Assembly: GCF_910589235.1 (NCBI RefSeq)
Contig: NC_060964.1
Location: 6,862,569 to 6,926,568 of the forward strand
DNA: 64,000 nucleotides
Direction: 5' to 3'
Source of the DNA: Vespa crabro
Taxonomy: Eukaryota; Arthropoda; Insecta; Hymenoptera; Vespidae
Of the stretch, positions 13,401 through 21,900 are shown piece by piece; position 1 is the first letter of the stretch, and each line of letters begins with the position of its first letter. The notes below the pieces were generated by a model. It saw only the letters and a list, made by a program, of their open reading frames with translations. It searched no databases and had not been told where the DNA came from. A program made the position numbers and the translations under genes.

Positions 13401-14620
13401 AAACCGGTCGATTTGCATGTCGTTTTACTCGACGACACGATATTTTTCTTGCACCGTCAAGATGAAAAGTACCTGTTAAAGTTTATTAATACCAGTCAAG
13501 CGAATTCCGTGTTAAGCCCTATCGTTAAAGTATCAACGGTACTTGTCAGGCACAATGCCGTGGACAAGAATTCATTGTATTTGGTCAATACCTCGCAAAA
13601 TGGAGCACAAATTTATGACCTGGTGGCTGCCTCTCCGGCCGAACGCAAATTATGGTGTAAACACATTTCAGAAACGGCCGAAGCTTATAAGACTCGTGAT
13701 AGACAAGGTAGAAGACCTACTCCACCTACTACACTGCCAGAAGAGTCTGTATCCGGAATGGAGGATACGTCTTTGGCTCTGCCTAGTCATGTCGTCGAAG
13801 GGAAAACAGATCATGCCGCGGAACAAGAACACGAGCCAGAACACGAACATGAACGTGAACCAGAATTAGAGTCTGAATTGGAACGAGAACATGAACAAAA
13901 ATTAGAATCGGAACAAGAACATGAAAAAGAGCAAAAGGATAGGCCTGATAATTTAGGAAATATTGAAAAAGAGGAAGACGGTGGTGTACCGGATACTGCA
14001 AAAGTTGAACCTTCGACGAGCGAATCATCATCACAACAACATCAACCACAAAAGTCCGAGTCACCAACACCAAGAGGTAATTTCTATGTATATTATTAAT
14101 CACTTTCATAATTTGATTACTCGGTGCTACGTTACAAGAATAATGATCAATATCCTTGAAACAGTTATTATTTGATTGTTTCCACGTAATGTTCTTCGTA
14201 ATACAAGAAAGCTTTGATAATAATATCACGTCACTTTTTAAACAATAAAATAGCAAATTAATAATTACTATAAAAAGTAAAGTAGGACGTTCATTAATTC
14301 TCTTTGATCAATTAATATTACTTTGAATAATCAGGTATCGGGGAACCATTGCGTATGGTCATCACAGAAATCTCCCTTATTGATCCTCTTGAAGTACACG
14401 TGGAGGTACCATCTGTGCATGTTGCAGAACCAGTTCTTACAACGATAGGTATTATTCTTTTTACATTTTTTTTTATTCCTATAATCCAATATACTCTTAT
14501 ACATACATTCATACAGACACACTTATTATTTATTTATTTCAATATTTCTATTATCGTACTCAATTTCTATCTTTTGTATTTCCAGAATGTCCAAGACGTG
14601 TAGGAAATTTACGTAGATAA
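686..14620 (+). CDS. RhoGEF2: RhoGEF2-like Rho guanine nucleotide exchange factor (DH-PH), 5' part outside window
   Basis: Activates Rho GTPases by GDP release, downstream of heterotrimeric G proteins in the family (p115-RhoGEF/LARG/PDZ-RhoGEF/fly RhoGEF2). Exons read: 686-738, 12256-12527, 12673-14076, 14335-14448, 14586-14620; all junction phases agree (the first ends in phase 2, matching 12256). The DH domain starts with ELFHTERSHVRALKVL near 12673 and includes LKDHILTGMLRLTKYPLLFENL; the PH domain runs from about KRKLIYEGPLQW to KLWCKHISETAEAYK (about 13340-13700). An acidic Ser-rich linker (SDVDVEPDPSDW) precedes DH, as in this subfamily. After PH comes an extremely Glu/His-rich tract (about 13800-13960). 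PDZ, RGS and C1 regions would lie left of the window. The exon at 686 is short, so its inclusion is less certain than the DH-PH block. Confidence 0.85.
1044..1077. repeat. (GAA)n microsatellite
   Basis: About eleven uninterrupted GAA units inside the large intron. Confidence 0.9.
1575..1683. repeat. (CT)n-rich tract
   Basis: Imperfect CT/TTTC pyrimidine tract on the + strand. Confidence 0.9.
2092..2193. repeat. (CAT/CGT)n trinucleotide array
   Basis: About 100 bases of mixed CAT, CGT and TAT units. Confidence 0.9.
2424..3120. repeat. Long CT-rich region with two pure (TC)n blocks
   Basis: Pure TC blocks lie at about 2424-2478 and 2697-2748, and an impure tract at 3005-3120. A CpG-richer island at about 2780-3000 separates them. 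All long frames here are Leu-Ser repeat artefacts. Confidence 0.9.
4005..4425. repeat. Diverged tandem duplication, spacing about 285 bp
   Basis: Unit 1 (about 4005-4155) and unit 2 (about 4289-4425) share in order attaaacgacg, gatgatttcaat, cgatatatcc, ctcgtga, atccatagatc, ctcgaat and taatcgaatc, with indels between them. Confidence 0.7.
4963..5070. repeat. (ACG)n array followed by (TTA)n
   Basis: About 50 bases of near-perfect ACG units, a short interrupted continuation to about 5032, then TTA units at about 5043-5068. Confidence 0.9.
5276..5406. repeat. (TC)n and (AG)n blocks in inverted arrangement
   Basis: (TC)n at about 5276-5304 and (AG)n at about 5380-5406 are complementary and about 75 bases apart, so a transcript could fold. 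Confidence 0.85.
5606..5698. repeat. (GTAC)n then (TGTA)n tetranucleotide array
   Basis: GTAC units pass into a TGTATG run of about 60 bases; it accounts for the Cys-Met-Tyr-Val frames. Confidence 0.9.
6277..6652. repeat. (GATA)n and two (AT)n arrays
   Basis: GATA units at about 6277-6298, AT runs at about 6460-6493 and 6611-6652. Confidence 0.85.
8923..9281. repeat. (AAT)n, (AT)n and (CT)n arrays
   Basis: AAT units at about 8923-8975, AT run at about 9006-9046 and CT run at about 9233-9281. Confidence 0.85.
9560..9830. other. CpG-richer island with a 16-bp perfect palindrome
   Basis: Distinct from its AT-rich surroundings. It contains tatatatcgcagctgcgg and a perfect palindrome taagcttgcaagctta at 9803-9818. 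Open frames occur on both strands but none has flanking splice sites I would trust. It may be a regulatory element; no function assigned. Confidence 0.3.
10354..10427. repeat. (CT)n tract
   Basis: Imperfect CT array in the large intron. Confidence 0.9.
11360..11516 (+). promoter_or_regulatory. Leader upstream of the alternative RhoGEF2 exon with a chain of small uORFs
   Basis: Three upstream ATGs are visible: 11372 (ATG CGA TAG), 11427-11444 (five codons plus TGA) and 11444-11500 (18 codons plus TAA). The second stop and third start overlap as TGATG. If transcription starts upstream of 11372, these would restrain translation from ATG 11517. No TATA box was identified; the start site is unknown. 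Confidence 0.35.
11517..11743 (+). CDS. Alternative first coding exon of the RhoGEF2-like gene
   Basis: ATG at 11517 opens 75 codons beginning MRQRGSRRVRPRPRSRENE, and a GT donor at 11744 leaves phase 2. Exon 12256 needs phase 2 upstream, so this exon splices in frame onto the acidic linker and DH-PH block, giving a product of about 683 residues without PDZ/RGS/C1 domains. It competes with exon 686-738, which has the same phase. The Arg-rich start has no domain I recognise. A CpG-richer leader with several small upstream ORFs lies just before it. Expression is inference; an internal promoter about 10.8 kb into the intron would be needed. Confidence 0.55.
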
Positions 14621-14650
14621 GAATTAAAAGCGGAAGAATTGGCAAGAGGA

Positions 14651-14740
14651 TCTGGGTAAGCTTAATGGTGGTTTAAAGCAGCAATCGCCCGACAAGCGAA
14701 AAGTCTTCTCCTCGGGTTCGTAATCCCGGTCCAGCCACCC
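14651..14740 (+). repeat. tRNA-derived SINE-like or tRNA-like remnant
   Basis: Reads like a decayed tRNA gene: an A-box-like part (gtaagcttaatggtggttt), a middle part resembling an anticodon arm (cgcccgacaagcgaaaag) and a B-box-like gggttcgtaatcccgg at about 14714-14729. The B box carries an inserted base, and insertions elsewhere rule out a functional tRNA. The exact 12-mer aattggcaagag occurs at 14637-14648, just before it, and again at 15112-15123, which could be an insertion-site duplication. Confidence 0.4.
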
Positions 14741-15732
14741 AAACCATTTTTTCCGCCTGAAGTCTTCTTCACAAGTGAGATATTCACCCGCACCAATAAC
14801 AACAATACACTGTCGTGTGTGCGAATTTCGTGGAGAATTGTGTTCCCTACTAATTATGACACTTGAACATGGCAGCTGACAAAAGTTGCAGTTTTTAATA
14901 TGTGTGTGTTCCTCCTTGGGCCCGTAGCATCGCTATAAAGAAAAAAAAAAAAAAAAAAAGAAAAAAAAAGGAAGAAGAAAAAGAAAACAAAAATAAAATG
15001 GAATGAAATGAAATGAAATGAAATTTATGAGGGTCACAACACAGTCAAGCTGGGCCGGAGAACGTAAAAAAGAGAATTTTATAGGGATAAAGAATAATTA
15101 GAAGCGGGAAAAATTGGCAAGAGAATATTGGATAATTTTATTAATAATGGTCAGAAGAAAGAAGTCAGTCCAGCAAAACCAAAAAAAAAAAAAAGAAAAA
15201 AAAAAGAAAAGAATAAGAAAAGAAATCCGGGATCATCAATTTTCGATTCTGACAACCCAAAATCCATTTTTCTATCAACTTTGTAAAACATTGACATGTC
15301 TTTGAAAAGTAATGAATGATACTTTACCAAAAGTTGAGATGTGTTTTTGAGAAAAACAAACGAAAATTTGCAGAATTGTAACTGATATTTACCAATTGTT
15401 AAGAATGGAAAATATGAAAGAGAGAAAATATTTATGCTCTTACAAACGTTACGATCATTGCTTCGCAAAAAGCGAATATAATAATAACCCTTTCTGTATC
15501 GTTTACATTTTTAACGATTCGTTTACTATAATAATAGTAATAGATGTTTATTCGTTTTGGACTTCATAGTTTTGAAGAGTGAATCTATTTTTTACAGATT
15601 AAAATTCTCTATTTATTTTTATTTGCTTATCAAAGTGTTCTGATCGTTTTTCAATCGTTTTTTTTTTTTTTCAATTATTGCTGTGTTCACAGTTTTACCT
15701 TTCCTTTATATAAATATATGTTTGCGTATATA

Positions 15733-15778
<46 letters not shown>

Positions 15779-16484
15779 TATATGTATATATATTATTGTA
15801 AATTATCTGCATTCATTCTGTTTCAATAGTCTCTCACTGATTGTATTTTTTTTTTTTTTTGTATATATATTTGTCTCTCTACATTTATTTTATAATTTTA
15901 GTTGAGTTTGCTTTCTTACAATTTTCCAAAATTCGACGATTTTGTATTTGCTGAATATTCAACGCCATTTTTATTATGGGGAAGAGAGAGGGAAAAAAGA
16001 AACATTTCTGCTATACTAACGATTATTTCTTGGCAAACATTATAATTGTAGTAACCACACTCATAAAGAAGAGGAAAATGAAAAACACGTAAATAAAAAA
16101 TACAGAGAAGAAAATATGCTTATATATAATAGATCTATATATAAATATATATATATTTCGACATGTACATTCAAACGCATGTATATATACTTATATAAAT
16201 TTATCCTTTGAAACATATAAGAGGCGATCGATCGCCACATGACAATGGTCATCATTTGTTTATTATAGTAACTATACGTTACACACAGCGCTTAAATCAA
16301 TGCGCATAATCGTAAGAAGAGATATGGCGTTTTTTTTTTTTTTTTTTTTCCCCTATAAACAATTGAATTTTTGAAAATATTTATATTTACTACGTATATA
16401 AGGGAAATTATAAGAACACGAAAAAGAAAAGAGAAGAGACACAAGATGAGTGACAAAAGTTTGCAGAAGAGAAATCACATACAC

Positions 16485-16504
16485 ACAACATAACACACAC
16501 ACAC

Positions 16505-16542
<38 letters not shown>

Positions 16543-16543
16543 C

Positions 16544-16570
<27 letters not shown>
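16485..16570. repeat. (CA)n and (AG)n arrays
   Basis: ACAC units pass directly into AG units. Confidence 0.9.
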
Positions 16571-16574
<4 letters not shown>

Positions 16575-16955
16575 TGAAATAAAGAGAAAACAAAAACAAA
16601 CGCCTTCATTAACCCTGACATTCGTCGCTGCAGATTTTCTGAAGCATCTGTTGTGTCTTAAACTCTAATGGAATAACCGGTTAGTTATTTTAACTTTAAT
16701 TTTCAATTATTTTAATAATTTGGCCAATGATTATGAAATGTGATCTAAGTCGTATTATTTGTATTATTTTGAGATATTTTGACATTTAAATTTGAATTAT
16801 TTAAAAATAATTTTATCTTTTATGTCTTAGTATTAAGAATAAATTAACTTATGACTTTTAATATATCAAATGAATCAGATCACTTTCGTAATCACGAAAC
16901 TGAATTATTATAATTTATAATTTATTCTGCGTCTTTACGTACTGCCCAATTTCAG

Positions 16956-17065
16956 TGAGTGACTCGGTGACACTAGGATGCGACTGCTGTACGCCAAATC
17001 AGTGTTTTCCGGCTAACGTAGAGTGTAAATCGATTAGAAGATACGACACACAACTGGAGTATTGA
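16956..17065 (+). CDS. Candidate alternative last exon of the RhoGEF2-like gene, Cys-rich
   Basis: A good acceptor (actgcccaatttcag) precedes an open stretch that, after a phase-1 G, reads VSDSVTLGCDCCTPNQCFP and ends in QLEY and a TGA at 17063-17065. Both exons 12673-14076 and 14335-14448 end in phase 1, so either could join. Five cysteines in about 37 residues and base composition unlike the AT-rich surroundings favour a real exon. If used, it replaces the ECPRRVGNLRR tail encoded at 14586-14620. No domain recognised. Confidence 0.45.
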
Positions 17066-17541
17066 TTAAATTATGTTCAAAACTGTACATTTATAATAAT
17101 GTAAACTTAAACAAGAAAAACATTATTGAGAAGCATAACAATACTGTAGACATTGAAGAAGTATATATTGAAATTGAAAAGCGTGATTTGTGAGTGTAGT
17201 TTGAATGATTAGTGTAATAGGATCGACTGAATGTAATTGAATGCTGTTGCAATTTCCAAGTTGGAAGGAAGGTTTAAATTTGTTTGTTAACTACCTTGTC
17301 TCCTTCTGACTGATCCCTACTAAATTGTAAAAACTGTAGGGAAAGATATATATTGGCCAATCATTTAAAGATTTCCTAAAATGATATGATAATAATTTTT
17401 CATAATTTTTTTTAATCTTTGGACATTTTCCAAGGCTGCATGTGTGACAATGCTAAACAGTTTAAATACTGAATAGTCATTATTTATGCCAGGTAGCATA
17501 TCCCTGTTGCCATGTTGATTCTTTCCAGGCCTGTATCCGCT

Positions 17542-18248
17542 TTAGACTTGAGAACTTGTTGAAGTAAGAAATTTATGAACAGTTAATAATTTGCTTTCTT
17601 GTTCTTCGATTAATCTTTTACTTTCACCAAGTCTCTCGATTTCTAAAGAGTAATGCATGTAAGGCCTTAACAATTCTTTTATACATTGGTATAATAATCT
17701 GACAAAAGAAAAAAAAAAAAAGTAAGAAGTAACAGTAATGATAGTATGAACGAGTAGTGTTGGACAATTAACATCATTTTGCATTTTTTACAACAACGAA
17801 ATGATGCGGAAGAACCATTTCTTAGATAACACTAAGACTGTTGCATTTTTGTAATACTATGAATAATCTGACATTTTATAACATTTCTATAATTTTGAGT
17901 GCTCCAAAAAACAAACAAACAAACAAAAAAAAAAGGATTTAATATCTCAAATATAACGAGCGTGTAAAATTTTGATTTATGATGAAATCATGAATTAAGA
18001 TTTATTAGTTTATGATAGAAATGATTCAATTTTAAAAGAATTCAATAGCACAAGAATGATATATGTGAAAAACGAATGAAGTTCATAAAAGCAATATTTT
18101 TGCTCTCTGATCATCCAGATGTCTTCTTATATTTTGCAGTGTTTCTATTTTCAAATCAATAATTTTGCTCTCAATGTTGTACTTATATCTTGGTGCTACA
18201 TTTGCCTATGTGAGCGACAAAGTTCCTTTCTTAAATCACTGGATGTCT
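17542..18248 (-). CDS. Possible 3' end of an unidentified minus-strand gene (coiled-coil-like)
   Basis: Two exons that join in phase on the minus strand: 18200-18248 (reads TSSDLRKELCRSHRQ after a phase-1 start) and 17542-17701 (LLYQCIKELLRPYMHYSLEI, then ERLGESKRLIEEQESKLL, ending TSTSSQV and a stop). The acceptors are good (ttcatattcgtag and ttcttttgtcag); the donor gtagca is weak. The charged heptad-like sequence suggests a coiled coil. Convergent placement against RhoGEF2 fits a gene 3' end. I recognise no family, and 5' exons were not found; a 16-base exon at 19185-19200 has the right phase. Confidence 0.3.
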
Positions 18249-18677
18249 CTACGAATATGAAAATATTTTATAATAATTCTTTGATTGATAATATATCAAA
18301 ATATAAATTACAATGAATGCAGTAATAAACAATTAATAGAAATGTAGCAGATCCAACATTTTACAAAAAAAAAAAAAGAAAAAAAAAGTGAAAAGAAAGA
18401 AATATGACCTATTGTGACTTCATGATTATATATATATAAATTGTTATAATGTCATCACAATGTCTGGATATGTTGAAGAAATCAAACGATCGGAATGCTA
18501 AAATAAGTTTATATATGATTGGAGTAATAATCACACGAGATAAAGAATTTATTTACTGACGTAAAATTTTACTGTTATTGTTCATTAATTCTTTATCTAA
18601 TAATGAACTTCAAAGCATTATAAATACAATACTATGTATATGTATAAAAATATTTAATAACATTATTAGTTGATATT

Positions 18678-18687
18678 ATTATTATTC

Positions 18688-18744
<57 letters not shown>

Positions 18745-18881
18745 ATTATTATCATTATTATTATTATTTATTTTTTCTTGGCGTGACCCGAGTTACTCCT
18801 TTTGACGGGTTTTGCTACAGATTGAAAGTACATTGTACTATTATGGTGGTTGATGTCCTGAGCCGATGAATGCTCTGATTA

Positions 18882-18939
<58 letters not shown>

Positions 18940-18972
18940 TATTATATTATTATTATTATTATTATTATTATC
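18678..18972. repeat. Two long (TTA)n arrays
   Basis: Arrays at about 18678-18772 and 18885-18972 flank a non-repetitive island. Confidence 0.9.
18768..18874 (-). CDS. Possible alternative last exon (unidentified gene) between two TTA arrays
   Basis: On the minus strand, after a phase-1 start, this reads EHSSAQDINHHNSTMYFQSV, then a basic end KPVKRSNSGHAKKK and TAA. Its composition is much less AT-biased than the TTA arrays that touch both ends. The phase equals that of the exon at 18200-18248, so both could follow the same upstream exon. The + strand is also open across it, so strand is not certain. No family recognised. Confidence 0.3.
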
Positions 18973-19711
18973 ACTATTATTTTACTGCATTAAAATACTT
19001 ATAAAATTGTATATTTTTTGCAATCATTTTAAACACACACTATAAATACTTGAATAAGGTTAAATGTAAATGTTTAATAATAGCATTGTTGATTCGTAAT
19101 AATTTCTATATTTTCACAGAAAAAATCGTGCACTTGACAATAGAAAGATTTTATGTATATCTTTAGAGAAAGAAGTGCACTCACCTCTTAGATGAATAAT
19201 CTAAGATAAAAAAAAAAAGTAAAACTACATAAATATTATATGTACTTGCGGATGAAACATGCTTTTTAAAGAAAAAAACAAAAAAAAAAAACAAAAAAAA
19301 ATGAAAATTGCTTCTCTTGTATCTTCATATAGAAAGAAAGATACTGTATATTCGTATATTAATTTGAAATTGTTTTAATTTATTAAAAATACAATCAGAA
19401 ATGGAAACAAGTTTTGTCAGATAAATACAAAATACTTAAATATGTAAAATCAGCATATTTTTTGTACGTTATCTAGGAGAACACTGTGTATGATATAAAT
19501 AATTCTCTTGATTCCATAGCGATTGATAATACATTAATTGGTGAAAGGAGAACTGAAAGTTATGCATATTATATTTCTTATAAGCTAAAATAAAGAAATA
19601 TAAAACCATGCTTTCAGGCTTTATTTAAATGACATTTTTGTAAATATCTGTTTCTTTTTGTTTGTTTAATGTTATCAGAAAGATTTTCATTTAAATCAAA
19701 TAATTTGTTTA

Positions 19712-19752
<41 letters not shown>

Positions 19753-19834
19753 GATCTAAATCATCTTAAAATGTATAAAAGTACATATAAAAATTAGGTT
19801 TTTTTTTCTATACATACATATAGAAAAAAATGTG

Positions 19835-19895
<61 letters not shown>

Positions 19896-20364
19896 TTTTT
19901 TTTCTCTTCATAACCTCATCATATATAAAACTTATACGATATGATCATAAATATAAATATAATGTATTAATAAAAGTTATTACTCTCGTTCTTCCTTTAT
20001 TTTTTATTTAATTCTGATATATCAACAGTACAAACAAAATTGATAAGCAACTGAACGGTAGTTGACTATAAGACGTTCTAATGATCGGATGCAAAAGAAT
20101 TTTTATGGTTATAAGATTAGTTTATATTATCGATTCGTTTTGCGATTTAAAGTATATTAATATATAAGATAATATCGAATATCAATAAAGAAAATATTTC
20201 ATTGGTGATAATATTTAAATAAAATTAAATTAAGTTCTAATAGTGTTTTTAAAAGTAAAAAAAAAAAAAAAGAAAAAAAAAGAAAAAGAAATAATAGGAA
20301 AATTACAAGACATATATTAAGTACGTATTATTGATCTAAAGTAACAAATTATCGTAAAAGAAAA

Positions 20365-20736
20365 ATGCGAAATATCGAAATAAAAACGAAAATCAGTGAT
20401 TCTACAACGCTTATTAATAAACTTGAGAAAATTACCGANNNNNNNNNNNNNNNNNNNNNNNNNNNNNNNNNNNNNNNNNNNNNNNNNNNNNNNNNNNNNN
20501 NNNNNNNNNNNNNNNNNNNNNNNNNNNNNNNNNNNNNNNNNNNNNNNNNNNNNNNNNNNNNNNNNNNNNNNNNNNNNNNNNNNNNNNNNNNNNNNNNNNN
20601 NNNNNNNNNNNNNNNNNNNNNNNNNNNNNNNNNNNNNNAAAATTACCGAAAGTAAATGGATTGTTATGGAACAGCATGATACTTTCTTTAATACGAAAAC
20701 AGGTAGATTAAAATTGCGCCAATTTGAAGTAAGTAA

Positions 20737-20800
<64 letters not shown>

Positions 20801-21451
20801 AATAAACTAATCAATTCATTTAATTACTATTTTAATTTTTTATTTTAATTTAACTAATATTTTAATATTTCAATTTGATTATTTTCTTATATTTCCTTTT
20901 TTTTTTTTTTTTTTTTTTTATAAAATACTTTGAGATATTATAATAGAAAATACATAATAATGTCATTTTACAGGATAAAACTGGTGAAATAATTTATTAT
21001 GAAAGACCTAACATTACGGGGCCTAAACTTAGTAATTATAAAAAAATAAAAATGAACGCAGAAACATGTGAAAATTTAAGAGATATATTAACCATTTCTA
21101 ATGGTACTTTAGGAGTTGTAAAAAAAACAAGACGATTATTTATGATTGATCAAACTCGAATACACATTGATGATGTACACGGATTAGGTAGTTTTTTGGA
21201 ATTAGAAGTATGTAATGTATGATTTAATAATTAAATAATCATATACATGCTACAACAAATGTATATGTGAAAAATATTCCTACATATAAATGTTTGACAT
21301 TTTTCTATTTTAGGTTGTTCTAAATGATGATCAAGATGTTAGTTATGGAGAAAAAATTACACAGGATATAATGAAAAAATTAGATATTGAACCAGAACAT
21401 TTAATTTCCGAAGCATATATAGATCTACTTAATAAAGCTGAGAGTTTATAA
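20365..21451 (+). CDS. CYTH-domain protein (CyaB/thiamine-triphosphatase-like), broken by an assembly gap
   Basis: CYTH enzymes bind triphosphate substrates in a beta-barrel tunnel; animal members of this branch are CyaB-like and their substrate is not settled. It starts MRNIEIKTKISD, carrying the EIK part of the EXEXK signature (Asn at the first position), then FFNTKTGRLKLRQFE, DKTGEIIYYERP and the barrel end FLELEVVLND. Exons: 20365-20728 (containing 200 Ns), 20974-21207, 21314-21451. As given, exon 1 is out of frame. The 11 bases aaaattaccga occur on both sides of the Ns; treating them as one copy and the Ns as absent leaves 153 coding bases, in frame, and a total of 174 residues, normal for the family. 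AATAAA at 21635. Confidence 0.8.
20439..20638. other. Assembly gap of exactly 200 N
   Basis: A round-number run of Ns inside a coding exon. The last 11 bases before it and first 11 after it are identical (aaaattaccga), which suggests overlapping contig ends rather than missing sequence. Confidence 0.95.
20740..20798. repeat. (AT)n array in CYTH intron 1
   Basis: A dinucleotide run that starts a few bases after the donor of exon 1. Confidence 0.9.
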
Positions 21452-21634
21452 TAATATAGACATTTGCGTTTTGTATGTAATGATGGAGAAATTCTTTATC
21501 AAAAAATATTATCATGAAAATATTATAGATATATAATGCGTATAAAGTATTATAAAAAATATTAAATCATTTTATTTTATTCATACAATGAGTAATAAAT
21601 CATTATTTTTGTTTCAATGATTACATTTTGTATC

Positions 21635-21640
21635 AATAAA
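21635..21640 (+). terminator. Polyadenylation signal AATAAA of the CYTH gene
   Basis: AATAAA about 185 bases after the stop codon, before the TRAPPC13 start at 21901. Confidence 0.5.
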
Positions 21641-21900
21641 GATATTTTTAATAAAATTTGAAAGATTTTATAATATTTCTATAAATTTAAGCAGCTTACA
21701 AATAAATACGAATATCATAGAAATATGACTTACTATACGTTCTTTTTAGGGACCCTAGATTAATGAACTTCGATTGTTATTTAGAACTTTTAGTAAGCTA
21801 AATGTGTTAGTTGACTTTTGGTAAAAAGTTGTTTTGATTCATAGGAAATAAATATTAGTTCGTTAGATCTTGGCAATATTTTTGAATTTCTTACTAAAAG

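Larger units (their letters stand above)
14621..16955. other. RhoGEF2 3' UTR/intron region, no certain gene
   Basis: Follows the TAA at 14618-14620. It holds a tRNA-like remnant (14651-14740), a GAAAT microsatellite (14999-15026), an AT array (15739-15770) and a CA/AG array (16485-16570). One further possible small exon (16634-16668, reading DFLKHLLCLKL then stop, phase 1) has a good acceptor but is too short to trust. Confidence 0.5.
17785..20364. other. AT-rich region with long trinucleotide arrays
   Basis: Apart from the candidate exons listed, I see only repeats: (TTA)n at about 18678-18772, 18885-18972 and 19713-19753, and an AT array at 19837-19889 whose flanks (aaaaaaatgtgtatatg and tatatgtacacattttttt) are inverted copies. 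Confidence 0.6.

Noticed and set aside
12944..13418. Minus-strand frames opposite the DH exon
   Set aside because: Shadows of the RhoGEF2 coding exon.
13783..14256. 157-codon minus-strand frame with Val/Leu/His repeats
   Set aside because: Antisense of the Glu/His-rich RhoGEF2 tract.
14651..14740. Functional tRNA gene
   Set aside because: Extra bases in the B box and arms and no good acceptor stem; kept only as a remnant.
18119..18316. 65-codon + strand frame
   Set aside because: No coding pattern; it overlaps the better supported minus-strand exon candidate.
20317..20848. Frames made mostly of unknown residues
   Set aside because: They run through the N gap.
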